Source: Alteromonas macleodii ATCC 27126
GTDB taxonomy: Bacteria; Pseudomonadota; Gammaproteobacteria; Enterobacterales; Alteromonadaceae
NCBI RefSeq assembly: GCF_000172635.2
Contig: NC_018632.1
Coordinates: forward strand, 2,170,001 to 2,234,000
Reading direction: 5' to 3'
Length of the DNA stretch: 64,000 nt
In this document: in pieces, positions 8,772 to 18,508 of the stretch
Layout of the letters: each line of letters opens with the position of its first letter
Numbering within the stretch: the first letter of the stretch is position 1
Program-made: the position numbers and the translations under genes
Notes under the pieces: model-generated
What the model was told of the DNA's origin: nothing
What the model saw: only the letters and a program-made list of their open reading frames with translations
The model's database searches: none

Positions 8772-10223
8772 TTACGCTTTTGCCCTGTTTGACGCCGTAT
8801 TATTAGTGGTGCTATTTGACGGATTACTTCTGCGCTTAGCTGGTCGTTTAGCGGCACTTCCTTCACTTCCTGAGCGTCTTCGACCTGCAGGCTTTCCACC
8901 GCTATTGTTGCGCGAATCCGATTTACCTGCGCGCGGATTACCATTTCCGCTACGGTTGCCTTGACGTTGACCCGACTTTTTATTCTCGCCACTTCGTTTA
9001 CCTTCGCTGCCGCTCTCACCTTGTGGTGCTTTCGGCTTTTTCGGCTTCTTGGGCTTTTTAGGCTTAGAAAGCGTGGTAACAGGCACGGCTTGCTGAGGCT
9101 CGAAACCTTCCAACGTTTCACGAGGAAGCAGTTTTTGAATCAGTGTCTCAATATCTTTCAGGTTTTGCAGTTCTTCAGCACATACAAATGACCAAGCCTG
9201 TCCACTAGCGCCTGCGCGCCCTGTACGACCAATTCGGTGAACATAATCAGCAGCCGTATTGGGTAAGTCTAGGTTTACAACGATAGGCAATTCACTAATG
9301 TCGATGCCGCGTGCTGCAATATCGGTGGCTACCAGCACTTTAATTGCGCCATTTTTAAAGTCAGCAAGCGCTTTAGTTCTCGCTCCTTGGCTTTTATTAC
9401 CGTGAATCGCGGCACTTGGAATTTTTGACCGAGTTAGCTTTTCTGCAATACGGTTAGCACCGTGTTTCGTGCGGCTAAACACTAACACCTGCTCCCACTT
9501 TTGCTGTTTGATCAGACAAATAAGCGCGGTCGTCTTTTTAGATTTATCAATGGTCACTAAGTGCTGTTGAACCGCTTCTACCGTGGTATTGGCTGGCGCG
9601 GTTGAAATACTCACAGGGTTGCGCGTTATTGTTTTCGCCAGTGCAGTGATTTCATCAGAAAACGTGGCTGAAAACAGTAAGCTTTGACGCTCTTGTGGCA
9701 ATAGCTTCAATACTCTCCTAATGTCGTGAATAAAGCCCATATCAAGCATTCTGTCGGCTTCATCCAATACCAACACTTCAAGCTGAGAAAACTTAACAGC
9801 GTTTTGCTGGTAGAGGTCAAGTAATCGTCCAGGCGTAGCAATTAACACATCCACACCTTTACGCAGCTTCATCATTTGAGGATTAATCCCTACACCACCA
9901 AATACCACGGCAGTTTTTAACGGCAAAAACTCGCTGAACGCTCTGATGCTTTCTTCTACCTGAGCAGCAAGTTCTCGCGTGGGTGTTAAGATAAGTGCCC
10001 GAACATTGTTGCCAGATACAGGTTGTCCTTCCATCAATCTCTGTAAAATAGGAAGTCCAAATCCTGCAGTTTTCCCTGTTCCCGTTTGCGCAGCTGCCAA
10101 CACATCCTTTCCTTGCAATACTTCTGGTATTGCCTTTTCCTGGATTGGTGATGGTGTACTAAATCCTCGTTTTTCAATAGCTTTTAACAAGGGTTCAGCG
10201 AGCCCTAATTGGGTAAATGACAT
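8772..10223 (-). CDS. rhlE: DEAD-box RNA helicase RhlE
   Basis: A 483-residue ATP-dependent RNA helicase acting in rRNA maturation and RNA turnover. Motifs run in order: Q motif (GFSTPSPIQ), Walker A (AQTGTGKT), PTREL, TPGR, DEAD, SAT, then ARGID and HRIGRTGR in the second RecA domain. After the core comes a basic low-complexity tail of repeated PKK units and Ser/Gly/Arg/Asn-rich sequence, as in RhlE of other gammaproteobacteria. The start is placed at ATG 10223 (MSFTQLG) because AGGAG lies 8 bases before it; the upstream in-frame ATG at 10262 has no ribosome site. A long leader may precede it, as is common for cold-induced helicases (inference). Confidence 0.9.
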   Translation of the reverse strand: MSFTQLGLAEPLLKAIEKRGFSTPSPIQEKAIPEVLQGKDVLAAAQTGTGKTAGFGLPILQRLMEGQPVSGNNVRALILTPTRELAAQVEESIRAFSEFLPLKTAVVFGGVGINPQMMKLRKGVDVLIATPGRLLDLYQQNAVKFSQLEVLVLDEADRMLDMGFIHDIRRVLKLLPQERQSLLFSATFSDEITALAKTITRNPVSISTAPANTTVEAVQQHLVTIDKSKKTTALICLIKQQKWEQVLVFSRTKHGANRIAEKLTRSKIPSAAIHGNKSQGARTKALADFKNGAIKVLVATDIAARGIDISELPIVVNLDLPNTAADYVHRIGRTGRAGASGQAWSFVCAEELQNLKDIETLIQKLLPRETLEGFEPQQAVPVTTLSKPKKPKKPKKPKAPQGESGSEGKRSGENKKSGQRQGNRSGNGNPRAGKSDSRNNSGGKPAGRRRSGSEGSAAKRPAKRRSNPSNSTTNNTASNRAKA

Positions 10224-10944
10224 TAATAAACTCCTGTCATAGGTATTTATAAAAAATTGCATACCGCAAAGGTATAAGCGTTAGTGCTTTATTGCTAACC
10301 GTGGGGGTTATAGATTACTGGGAAAACCTAAAGAGATACGCCATTGCCAACTTGGCTTATTGGTGTTTGACATCAAGAAAAGAACGTAGGTGTTTACTCT
10401 TACAAATTGCGCGCGGAGTCTACCACTAAAAGCCGAAAGCCACCAGCGCATTTTTTGTTCAAAACCTAGTTAAGCCTGTCTGACGTTTCACTTAATAAGT
10501 TCCAATTTACATAGCATAACAGCAAGGGAAGTTTCATCGGCTTTTCGCACTAAGGGAATGGTCTTAAACCGTACTGTCTTCCCTCATTTTTAGGAGAGAT
10601 ATTGTTATATTTATATTTTTATCAAAACGATAAATATCTATTTAATACGAATTTTGCGACCTAGAAACGTAAACTTTTCAAGTAACAGAGTTTAATTATA
10701 TTTATCAACACCTTAAGACATTTAGCTTTTAAAAGTGTGCGTTAAAAAACAAGTTAAACAGGGCTCTTCTACGTAAAAACACCTCAAAACCTTTGAAATT
10801 AAAGACAACTTGATAGCCAATTTCTGTTGGATAGATAAAAAAAGCTTTACCATATTTGTTATAACAGATAAAAAGCGCGCAGTTATTCCACGCTCAAATT
10901 ACATCCACGCTGCTGCAGTGTGGTAAACAAGTGAAGTAGAAAAC
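10224..10944. other. Long intergenic region between divergent rhlE and mscS
   Basis: About 720 bases separate two divergently transcribed genes. The right part (10590-10900) is very AT-rich. No gene, repeat or recognised riboswitch was found. The left half probably holds the rhlE promoter and leader, the right half the mscS promoter. Confidence 0.4.
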
Positions 10945-12270
10945 ATGAATGTTGATAGTTTAACCCAGCACTTTGAGGAAAAGTTGGCTTTAGTTAAAGC
11001 ATCGGTGATGTCTGATAGCTTTGTTATCCAGCTTACAACAATCGCAGTTATTTATTGCGTTGCATTTTTGCTTGCACGACAAGTAAAAAAGCCATTTAAG
11101 TTTACCCGAGAAAAGCCACAGCAAGGCGCACATACTATGCACGGCTTTTTATACAATCTGGGTGAGGCACTATTCCCGCTTATCACCATCAGTATGCTAA
11201 AGCTTACTACCGTGTTGGGGGCGCAATTTCAGTTTGATGCATGGCTATTGGAAATAGCCGTTGTTGTAGCACTAATGCTGTTTGTTAATTCCTTGATTAC
11301 TGGTTTTGTCGAAAACAACACCATTGCAGCGTTTATGCGATGGGTGGGTTTACCTATCCTATTTTTACACTTAGTTGGCGTGCTTCCGCTGATAACTTCC
11401 GCATTGGAGTCAATGGCAATATCAGTCGGCAATGTTGAAATTTCAGCGTATGGCGTAACAAGAGTACTGTTGTTTGGTGGCTTGCTGTTCTGGCTAGGCC
11501 GCAGCTCGAACGCCATTGGTCAAGATATTATTCGAAACCATAAGTCGCTCGACGTTTCTACCAAAGAAGTGTTCGCAAAGCTGTTTGAAGTTGCCCTGTT
11601 CTGTGTGGTGTTTCTTTTATTGCTTAACGTCATGGGAATTAACCTTACCGCACTAGCCGTGTTTGGTGGTGCAGTAGGTGTGGGTTTAGGCTTAGGTCTG
11701 CAGTCCATCGCATCAAACTTCATTTCGGGCATCATTATTCTATTGGATAAATCGTTGACCGTAGGCGATTACGTTGAATTGGAAGACGGGCAGAAAGGTA
11801 TCGTCAGAGAATTTAAAATGCGCTACGCCGTATTAGAGACATATGACGGTAAAGATGTACTGGTGCCTAACGAAAAGTTTATCAGCTCCTTGCTAATAAA
11901 CTGGACACACAAAAACCAAAAACAACGTTACCGCATCGACTTTTCTGTCGCCTATAAAACTGACATCCGCGCGATGGTAGAGATTATTAAAGAGGCAGTA
12001 TCGGAACATCCGCAGGTGATCAGTGGCGATGATGTTCCATTTGAAGAGCTGCCTGACTGTGAAATAGATAGCTTTGGCGACTCTGGCGTTAACATGTTCG
12101 TTGAGTTTTGGATGGAAGGGGTGGACGATGGTAAAAACCGCGTGGGTGGCGATTTGCTGCTTACTGTGTTTGAAACATTACGCGAGCACAACATTGAAAT
12201 ACCGTTCCCTCAACGCGAAGTAAGGGTTATCAACGAACAAGGCATTGGTATTCGAAATACCACACCGTAG
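10945..12270 (+). CDS. MscS-family mechanosensitive ion channel
   Basis: A 441-residue inner-membrane channel that opens under membrane tension to release solutes on hypo-osmotic shock. Several hydrophobic helices fill the first ~250 residues. The pore helix signature is clear near residues 240-275: a Gly/Ala-rich run (GAVGVGLGLGLQSIASNF) followed by the beta-domain entry DKSLTVGDYVEL. The cytoplasmic beta and alpha/beta domains follow (VPNEKF, then PFPQREV at the end, both typical). It has extra N-terminal helices compared with the 286-residue E. coli MscS, so it is a larger YbdG/YnaI-like member. It is monocistronic, with a promoter in the long intergenic region upstream. Confidence 0.87.
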   Translation: MNVDSLTQHFEEKLALVKASVMSDSFVIQLTTIAVIYCVAFLLARQVKKPFKFTREKPQQGAHTMHGFLYNLGEALFPLITISMLKLTTVLGAQFQFDAWLLEIAVVVALMLFVNSLITGFVENNTIAAFMRWVGLPILFLHLVGVLPLITSALESMAISVGNVEISAYGVTRVLLFGGLLFWLGRSSNAIGQDIIRNHKSLDVSTKEVFAKLFEVALFCVVFLLLLNVMGINLTALAVFGGAVGVGLGLGLQSIASNFISGIIILLDKSLTVGDYVELEDGQKGIVREFKMRYAVLETYDGKDVLVPNEKFISSLLINWTHKNQKQRYRIDFSVAYKTDIRAMVEIIKEAVSEHPQVISGDDVPFEELPDCEIDSFGDSGVNMFVEFWMEGVDDGKNRVGGDLLLTVFETLREHNIEIPFPQREVRVINEQGIGIRNTTP

Positions 12271-12307
12271 CCAAACTCGCTCATGACATGAGCGCTTTCA
12301 GTCATAC

Positions 12308-12336
12308 CTTCGCGCTGGCTAAAACCTAGCGCGAAG
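12308..12336. terminator. Stem-loop over a stop codon between convergent genes
   Basis: CTTCGCGCT and AGCGCGAAG form a perfect 9-bp stem with an 11-base loop. The loop contains the stop codon of the minus-strand gene. A second small hairpin (CGCTCAT-gac-ATGAGCG, 12278-12294) lies just left. Together they probably separate the converging transcripts; no long U run is present. Confidence 0.4.
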
Positions 12337-12804
12337 CGTATCCCATTGCCACTCTTGGGCAGACAGACCTAACGTCTGGACAAACTTTGCATAGTCTTCT
12401 TTGCCCATCGCTGACGCTACGGTTTTTAATTGAGATTTGGCTTTTATTGCTTTTACCTGCAGTAACTCCAATCGCTTATCGGCACTTGAATCGAAGTTTT
12501 CACTGATGATTGCATTCGCTTTATTGGTCGCTTCCCACGCTGTAATAACATAGCCCACCAGCTTTATGTAAACACCTACCATACGCTTTCGCTCAAATAT
12601 GTTCTCAAACAGTGAGCCAGATAACGACTTTTGGAAACTGGCCTCTGTTTCTAAGGCAACAAATTGCTCGGCGTTCTTTAGCTCATTCAACACATTGTGT
12701 AAAAGCTTAATGTGGGCGTGCGTATTAAGTGCGTCGACGTGAAGTGCATTAATATCGTCGCTTAGCATTTCTAAATTGACCAACGTTCGTTGAAGACTAG
12801 CCAT
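12319..12804 (-). CDS. Hypothetical helical protein
   Basis: A 161-residue protein of no family I recognise. It has no signal peptide or membrane helix and reads as mostly alpha-helical, with long amphipathic segments and repeated Leu/Lys/Glu patterns; the only Trp residues outside the middle are near the end (EWQWDTLRARF). Start is ATG 12804. It is converging with mscS on one side and separated from katG by a terminator on the other, so it is probably monocistronic. Codon use and composition look like its neighbours, which argues for a native gene rather than a recent acquisition. No function is proposed. Confidence 0.6.
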   Translation of the reverse strand: MASLQRTLVNLEMLSDDINALHVDALNTHAHIKLLHNVLNELKNAEQFVALETEASFQKSLSGSLFENIFERKRMVGVYIKLVGYVITAWEATNKANAIISENFDSSADKRLELLQVKAIKAKSQLKTVASAMGKEDYAKFVQTLGLSAQEWQWDTLRARF

Positions 12805-12931
12805 TGTGGTAATTGTCTGTAGAAGCGAAAAATAAAGGTTCAGTGTATCGAATTAAAGATGGGTTTGCGATGGTCTCGCGGGCGTTTTAGTCACATTAAG
12901 AATTCATAACATAACTTATAGAAATCAATTA

Positions 12932-12955
12932 AAAAGGGCGCGGAAGCGCCCTTTT
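12932..12955. terminator. Rho-independent terminator downstream of katG
   Basis: GGGCGC-ggaa-GCGCCC flanked by A and T runs gives a strong short stem with a tetraloop. On the minus strand it stops katG; it could also act on the plus strand. Confidence 0.85.
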
Positions 12956-13016
12956 AGTTTTTATGTCTATTGAGAATTAGTTGTTAAGCTAATTCGCGAT
13001 AGCAGTTATACCGCAT

Positions 13017-15317
13017 CTATTTACCCAAGCTGGCGTTTAGATCGTGACGTAAATCGAAACGGTCTAGCGTCATCACTTTGGTCCAAGCGTCGACGAAGTC
13101 TTTAACAAAACGGCTTTTCGCGTTGTCGTAGGCATAAACTTCGGCCACTGCACGCAGCTCACTGTTTGATCCAAAGACCAGGTCTACAGGCGTACCTGTA
13201 TACATAACTTCACCAGTAGTTCTGTTTACACCTTCATATACCGACGGGTTATCTGTTTTTCTCCACTTAACGCCCATATCAAGAAGCGTTACGAAGAAAT
13301 CGTTGTTAAGCGTGCCTACTTTGTCAGTAAATACACCGTGGCTAGTGCCACCTGTGTTTGCTCCCAATGAACGCAAACCACCAAGCAAAACAGTCATTTC
13401 TGGTACCGTTAGATTAAGCTGATCGGCTTTGTCTACCAGCATGTCGGTTGGCGAACGATAGCTAGCTTCTGCGTTGTAATAGTTTCTAAACGCATCGGCT
13501 GTTGGCTCTAACAATGAAAACGAATTAACGTCTGTTTGCTCTTGGGTAGCATCAGTTCGACCCGGAACCACTGGCACAGTAACCTTGACGCCAGCATCTG
13601 CCGCTGCTTTTTCAATTGCTGCCGCACCGCCAATCACAATGAGGTCAGCAAGAGACACTTTCTTCTTAGAAAACATGCGTGAATTGTAGTCTTCTTGCAT
13701 CTCTTTAAGCTTAGAAACAACGGCTTGAACGGTTTCAGGCTCGTTGGCTTCCCAATTCATTTGCGGTTCAAGGGCAATACGAGCACCGTTCGCTCCACCG
13801 CGTAAATCAGATGCTCGGAAGCTAGATGCTGCCGCCCATGCTGTTTTCACAAGTTGCTGAACGGTTAAACCACTGTCTAAGATGTCAGCTTTAAGTTTCT
13901 TAACGTCTTTATCAGAGATCGCTTTATAGTCAGCTTTAGGCACTGGATCTTGCCAGATGAAGTTCTCTTCTGGGATATCGTTACCCAAGTAACGTGCCTT
14001 AGGACCCATATCACGGTGAGTTAGCTTGAACCACGCTTTAGCAAATGCCGTTTGATACTCTTTGGGATCCGCTAAGAAGCGCTCGGCAATTTTTCGATAC
14101 TCTGGATCATACTTAAGCGCCAAGTCAGCGGTAGTCATCACAGGAGGATTTTTCTTACCTTCTACGTGCGCATCTGGTACTGATTTATGAAGCGATTCAT
14201 CGGTAGGGATCCACTGGATAGCGCCGGCAGGACTGCGAGTTTGTTTCCACTCAAAGCCCAATAAGTTTTGGAGATATAGGCTCGTCCATTTAGTAGGTAG
14301 CTGTGTCCAAGCACCTTCCAAACCGCTCGTTACAGTGTCTTCTGCATTGCCTTTCCCGCAATTGTTCTTCCAACCTAGTCCCTGCTCTTCTAAGCCTGCA
14401 CCGCCTGGCTCAGCTTCTAAACAATCAGCAGGCTTGTGTGCGCCGTGCATTTTTCCAAATGTATGACCACCCGCTATTAGCGCAACGGTCTCTTCATCAT
14501 TCATCGCCATACGGCCAAATGCAGTGCGAATATTTTTCGCAGATCCCATCGGATCAGGCACACCTTTAGGGCCTTCAGGGTTAACATAGATCAAGCCCAT
14601 GTGCGTTGCCCCCAACGGACGCTGAAGCTTACCGTCGCGCTCTTCACGATCGCTCGCAAGCATTTCCACTTCTGGGCCCCAATAAACCATGTCAGGTTCC
14701 CAGTCGTCGGTACGACCACCCGCAAATCCATAGGTGTCAAAGCCCATGTTTTCCATGCCTACGGTACCCGCAAGGATCATTAAGTCGCCCCAAGATAAAC
14801 TTTCACCGTACTTTTGCTTAATAGGCCAAAGCAAGCGACGCGCTTTATCAAGATTTCCGTTGTCTGGCCAGCTGTTCAGCGGATCAAAACGCATTTGACC
14901 ACCGTCACCACCGCCACGACCATCTAGCGTACGATAGGTACCTGCACTGTGCCATGAAAGTCGAATGAAGAAAGGACCATAATTTCCGAAGTCGGCCGGC
15001 CACCAATCTTGAGAAGTAGTGAGTAGCTCATTAACATCTTTTTTTACTTGGTCGAGATCTAGCTTAGCGAATGCCTTTGCATAACTGAAATCATCACCTA
15101 GTGGGTTTGAGCGATTATCGTGATCTCTTAACGGAGAGAGATCGAGCTGATCAGGCCACCAAAATTGATTATTTTTCGCTTGAAAAGCTTTAGCAGTGCC
15201 CGTGCCTTTAGCACCAGCAGGCTTACTAATTTGATCGTTGGCAATAGCCCCTGTTGCACCAAGCGATAGGGCAACAAGTACTGATAATGTGGTTTTTTTA
15301 AACCTGTTTATAGTCAT
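13017..15317 (-). CDS. katG: Catalase-peroxidase KatG, predicted exported
   Basis: A 766-residue bifunctional haem catalase-peroxidase removing H2O2. It starts with a Sec-type signal peptide (MTINRFKK, hydrophobic core, [11 protein letters not shown] near residue 26), so it is predicted periplasmic, like KatP rather than the cytoplasmic KatG. The distal triad is Arg119, Trp122 and His123 ([11 protein letters not shown]), and the proximal His is in [12 protein letters not shown]. The segment YVNPEGP carries the Tyr of the Met-Tyr-Trp adduct needed for catalase activity. The C-terminal domain duplicates the fold without haem, as in the family. Length is normal. An upstream region of about 500 bases may hold a peroxide-responsive promoter; I could not identify a convincing OxyR site. 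Confidence 0.93.
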   Translation of the reverse strand: MTINRFKKTTLSVLVALSLGATGAIANDQISKPAGAKGTGTAKAFQAKNNQFWWPDQLDLSPLRDHDNRSNPLGDDFSYAKAFAKLDLDQVKKDVNELLTTSQDWWPADFGNYGPFFIRLSWHSAGTYRTLDGRGGGDGGQMRFDPLNSWPDNGNLDKARRLLWPIKQKYGESLSWGDLMILAGTVGMENMGFDTYGFAGGRTDDWEPDMVYWGPEVEMLASDREERDGKLQRPLGATHMGLIYVNPEGPKGVPDPMGSAKNIRTAFGRMAMNDEETVALIAGGHTFGKMHGAHKPADCLEAEPGGAGLEEQGLGWKNNCGKGNAEDTVTSGLEGAWTQLPTKWTSLYLQNLLGFEWKQTRSPAGAIQWIPTDESLHKSVPDAHVEGKKNPPVMTTADLALKYDPEYRKIAERFLADPKEYQTAFAKAWFKLTHRDMGPKARYLGNDIPEENFIWQDPVPKADYKAISDKDVKKLKADILDSGLTVQQLVKTAWAAASSFRASDLRGGANGARIALEPQMNWEANEPETVQAVVSKLKEMQEDYNSRMFSKKKVSLADLIVIGGAAAIEKAAADAGVKVTVPVVPGRTDATQEQTDVNSFSLLEPTADAFRNYYNAEASYRSPTDMLVDKADQLNLTVPEMTVLLGGLRSLGANTGGTSHGVFTDKVGTLNNDFFVTLLDMGVKWRKTDNPSVYEGVNRTTGEVMYTGTPVDLVFGSNSELRAVAEVYAYDNAKSRFVKDFVDAWTKVMTLDRFDLRHDLNASLGK

Positions 15318-15831
15318 GGTCTTTTCCCGTCTGAGTTTGTTGTAGTTACCAAAGCGTGAGTGCGAATCACACCACTAATTTGTTAACATTTTGTTTACCT
15401 CATAAGCAGTTAAAAGATAGACAGGCTTAGAGAATATTTACAGTTGATAAAATGAATTCAACTGATTAGAAAATCCAATCAATGAAAAATTGATTAATTT
15501 CAATACTTTAAAAACCCAGTTCACTTTATGACGTAAACGACTGTCGCTCAGTAGAACTATGTAATGCCGAAAATGAGCTAGATCTGTGAATCTCTTTCAG
15601 AGATTGGGAAATTTTTTCGCTTCTTGAAGAGTGAAACTTTTCCATACTTTCTATAAGCGGCTAAATAACCAACTAAAAAGTGTCGGTTTATGTAAAGTTT
15701 TCATCTAATTGAAATACATTCTGCAATTTCTACCATGGCACAGCAATTGATACAGAGATGATGCAATTAAAGACGCATTAACTTCAGATAAGAAGTCGAT
15801 GGAATGTTAAAGAAGTAATGAGGATGAACTT
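15318..15831. other. Intergenic region between divergent katG and outer-membrane gene
   Basis: About 510 bases holding promoters for two divergent genes. AATCTCTTTCAGAGATT at 15589-15605 is a perfect 7-bp-arm inverted repeat followed by a T run, so it may be an RNA hairpin or a small regulator site. No small ORF or RNA gene was recognised. Confidence 0.4.
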
Positions 15832-16428
15832 ATGAAAAACACACTTAAGACACTTACCGGACTTGCAGCTGTTGCCTCTATCAGTGCTATGGCTTCATTC
15901 GGTGCGCATGCTCAATCAAATCAAATTGAAGCAAAAGACAGTGGTTTTTATGTAGGTGGTAATTACGGTTACCTACGCGTTGAAGGTGAAGATGACTTTG
16001 ACGATGACAAAGATGTTTGGCAAGGCCTTGTTGGATATAAATTCAATGAGTGGATTGCAATTGAAGGTGGTTACATCGATTTTGGTGATTACGGTAACGA
16101 CCTTGCAGGTGCTGAAACAGACGGCTACACAGCGGCGATCAAGGGTATTCTTCCATTAACAGAGCGTTTTTCTCTCTACGCGAAAGCAGGTCAACTTTGG
16201 TCAGAAACCGAGTACAACTTTGCTGGCGTTTCACGTGATAACGATGACGAAAGCTTGTTTGTAGGCGCAGGTCTAAGCTACGCGATTACTAGTAACTTTT
16301 TAGTAAACGCCGAGTACACTGTTTATGATACAGAGCTTGATGCAGACGAAGCGTTTGATGACATCGACGACACCGATTTTGAAACCGATCTTAAGCAAGC
16401 CAGTATTGGTGTTGAGTATCGTTTCTAA
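15832..16428 (+). CDS. Outer-membrane beta-barrel protein (OmpA-like/opacity type)
   Basis: A 198-residue secreted protein with a clear signal peptide (MKNTLKTL, hydrophobic core, FGAHAQ; cleavage about residue 28). The mature part alternates short amphipathic beta strands with acidic loops (for example DDFDDDKDVW and DADEAFDDIDDTD) and ends in a strand with terminal Phe (ASIGVEYRF), the signature for outer-membrane insertion. Length and pattern match 8-stranded barrels of the OM_b-brl/OmpA-N class. There is no peptidoglycan-binding domain. The acidic loops may bind cations (inference). ATG at 15832 is preceded by GAGGA at a suitable distance. Its terminator follows at once. Confidence 0.82.
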   Translation: MKNTLKTLTGLAAVASISAMASFGAHAQSNQIEAKDSGFYVGGNYGYLRVEGEDDFDDDKDVWQGLVGYKFNEWIAIEGGYIDFGDYGNDLAGAETDGYTAAIKGILPLTERFSLYAKAGQLWSETEYNFAGVSRDNDDESLFVGAGLSYAITSNFLVNAEYTVYDTELDADEAFDDIDDTDFETDLKQASIGVEYRF

Positions 16429-16476
16429 GACATTTGTTGCCTCACGTTTAACAACGTGACTTAATGAGAATGCTAA

Positions 16477-16504
16477 AGCCTTGGCAACACAGCCAAGGCT
16501 TTTT
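16477..16504. terminator. Rho-independent terminator downstream of the barrel gene
   Basis: AGCCTTGGC and GCCAAGGCT form a 9-bp stem with a 6-base loop followed by TTTT. Flanking A and T residues make it usable for the converging minus-strand gene too. A weaker hairpin (CACGTT/AACGTG) lies just before it. Confidence 0.85.
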
Positions 16505-16512
16505 ACTTTTTG

Positions 16513-18255
16513 CTACCCGTCTATTTTCTGGATGAGCTGCGCCAGTTCCTCAATTTTTGACACTGTCGTTTTAACTAAGTTGTCAATTTCATTGGATGAG
16601 GACTGGGAGTTACCTGCTAACGTTCGTACTTCATCAGCCACAACCGCAAACCCTCTTCCCATTTCACCTGCTCGTGCCGCTTCTATCGCTGCATTTAGCG
16701 CTAGCAAATTAGTTTGCTCAGAAATAGAATTAATTGTGCCCACTATATTACTTATAGTCTGGCTGGTAACCAGTAACTCTTTCATAGAATCTTGAGTATC
16801 GTTCACCGCTTGTTTTCTAGAGGTGATATTAACGGCAAAAAAGACATAACGTGTTACTTGCCCGTTGAAGTTCTTAAGTGCGCTGATTCTCGCGTCAAAG
16901 GCAAGATAACGCCCAGCCATTTGAAACTCAGTAATTTTTGAAACAAAACCAGCGCTCTCTAGAGTAGACTTGTCCTCTGCAGAAAGACTATTCATTACCT
17001 CATTTGCAAATGATTCAGAGCTCATTACCCCGTTCAATGTGTCGCGTAGTAGTTTGTTTGCCTCAACGACTTCACCATTAGGCTTCATTTCAAGAAGAAC
17101 AAGTGCACTGCCTATAGCTTTTAATTTGTTAGTAAAATCTAAAGCCATTTGCTTAACACGAGTAATATCAGCCTGAACCGCGATAAAGTTAACGAGTTTT
17201 TCTTCTTTGAAAACGGGGTTTATTGATAGTGAAGTCCAGTAAGGTGTACCGTCCTTTCTATAGTTAAGAATTTCATCATAAAATGCTTCGCGGTTTTTAA
17301 TTTTTTGTCGTATCACATCCACAGTACGTTTATCGGTTTCCTCACCTTGTAAAAATGATCCAGGTTTCTTGCCTTTTACTTCGTCCAGCTCCCACCCCGT
17401 CAACCGGTAAAATCCGTTATTAACGTACTCTATGAGACCATCTGCATCAGATATAATAACGGCATTGTCTGTTTCGTTGGCAACCAGCGAAAGCATACGT
17501 TGTAACTCTCGCTGCTCTACTTCTTCTGTTACATCTTTAATAAATGCTGTGTAGAGGGTTCGGTCAGCCAGCCTTACTTTAGACAAAGACAGCCTGCCCC
17601 ACAGGCTTTTACCGTCTTTCCGCTCCACTTTAACTTCGCGGCTGGTTCCGACAATTTTGTCTTGTCCTGTTTCTCTATTTGCGTTGACATAGTTATCGTG
17701 GTTCGCTTGAATCGCCTGAGGCACTAACATCTTCACATTTTGGCCAATTACTTCATCTCTTGTGTATCCCCATAGCTTCTCAGCGGATGCGTTGAACAAG
17801 GTTACGTTATTGTTTTCATCAATACACACTACAGCATCTAACGCTTGCTCTAACGTTTGCTCCACTATTTCGCGAGACTCTCGCTCTTCTGTAACGTCTC
17901 GAACGAAAGCGGTGTAGTGCTTCTTTCCTGCAACAATAACCTGAGATAAAGCAAGCTGAACCCAAATTCGCTCCCCACTTTTTGTTTCTAATTCGACTTC
18001 TCGCGAGCTGCCAACGATTTTATTAACATTTGTTTGTCGATGAGAATTAACATAATTGTCGTGATTTGCTTTGTGTTCGTGGGGAACCAATAGTTTGATA
18101 TTTTTGCCTAGTACCTCGTTTGGCGTATAGCCCCATAACTTTTGAGCGGCATCGTTGTAAAACGTAATATTGTTTTTTTCATCTATGGTAACTACAGCCA
18201 AGATTGATTGAGCAAGCGCCTGTTTCGCCGCATTTTCCTTTGAAAAAAACTTCAT
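16513..18255 (-). CDS. Soluble multi-PAS methyl-accepting chemotaxis protein
   Basis: A 580-residue cytoplasmic chemoreceptor with no transmembrane segment. It has about four PAS units followed by a short MCP signalling tip with the hallmark [23 protein letters not shown] hairpin and [14 protein letters not shown] 1 (about residues 10-130) and PAS 2 (about 130-255) are near-duplicates, sharing LWGYT, KLLVP/KMLVP, NHDNYVN, KIVG-SREV and YTAF-(R/K)DVTEE. PAS 3 resembles haem/FAD-type Aer-like units ([15 protein letters not shown]: [15 protein letters not shown]). It probably senses an internal redox, ligand or energy signal and feeds CheA/CheW. The signalling domain is short, with few methylation heptads. 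It stands alone, with no che genes adjacent. Confidence 0.83.
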   Translation of the reverse strand: MKFFSKENAAKQALAQSILAVVTIDEKNNITFYNDAAQKLWGYTPNEVLGKNIKLLVPHEHKANHDNYVNSHRQTNVNKIVGSSREVELETKSGERIWVQLALSQVIVAGKKHYTAFVRDVTEERESREIVEQTLEQALDAVVCIDENNNVTLFNASAEKLWGYTRDEVIGQNVKMLVPQAIQANHDNYVNANRETGQDKIVGTSREVKVERKDGKSLWGRLSLSKVRLADRTLYTAFIKDVTEEVEQRELQRMLSLVANETDNAVIISDADGLIEYVNNGFYRLTGWELDEVKGKKPGSFLQGEETDKRTVDVIRQKIKNREAFYDEILNYRKDGTPYWTSLSINPVFKEEKLVNFIAVQADITRVKQMALDFTNKLKAIGSALVLLEMKPNGEVVEANKLLRDTLNGVMSSESFANEVMNSLSAEDKSTLESAGFVSKITEFQMAGRYLAFDARISALKNFNGQVTRYVFFAVNITSRKQAVNDTQDSMKELLVTSQTISNIVGTINSISEQTNLLALNAAIEAARAGEMGRGFAVVADEVRTLAGNSQSSSNEIDNLVKTTVSKIEELAQLIQKIDG

Positions 18256-18508
18256 TTATCTAGACCTTCTCGTTAAATTTTTTAAGTTATATAGAAGATC
18301 TTTCCCTGTTTTTCCAACTGTGAATATTAAACTCGTTTCACAGTGAAAATATTACACATTGCGAACTGATACATCTTACACACGAGCTCAAAAACTCTAA
18401 TTATCAATAAAAATCATTTACTTACATTTTTCGCTCTTACGTTTTATAGAGGTACAAATTCTGCAACAGAATACAAATAGTGAAAAATGAATAAATAGGA
18501 AACGTCAC

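Noticed and set aside
8750..9191. Plus-strand and alternative minus-strand ORFs over the rhlE 3' end
   Set aside because: They are frame shadows of the low-complexity Lys/Pro/Gly/Ser tail of RhlE.
15318..15831. OxyR site for katG
   Set aside because: ATAG/CTAT elements are not in the required spacing; not supported.
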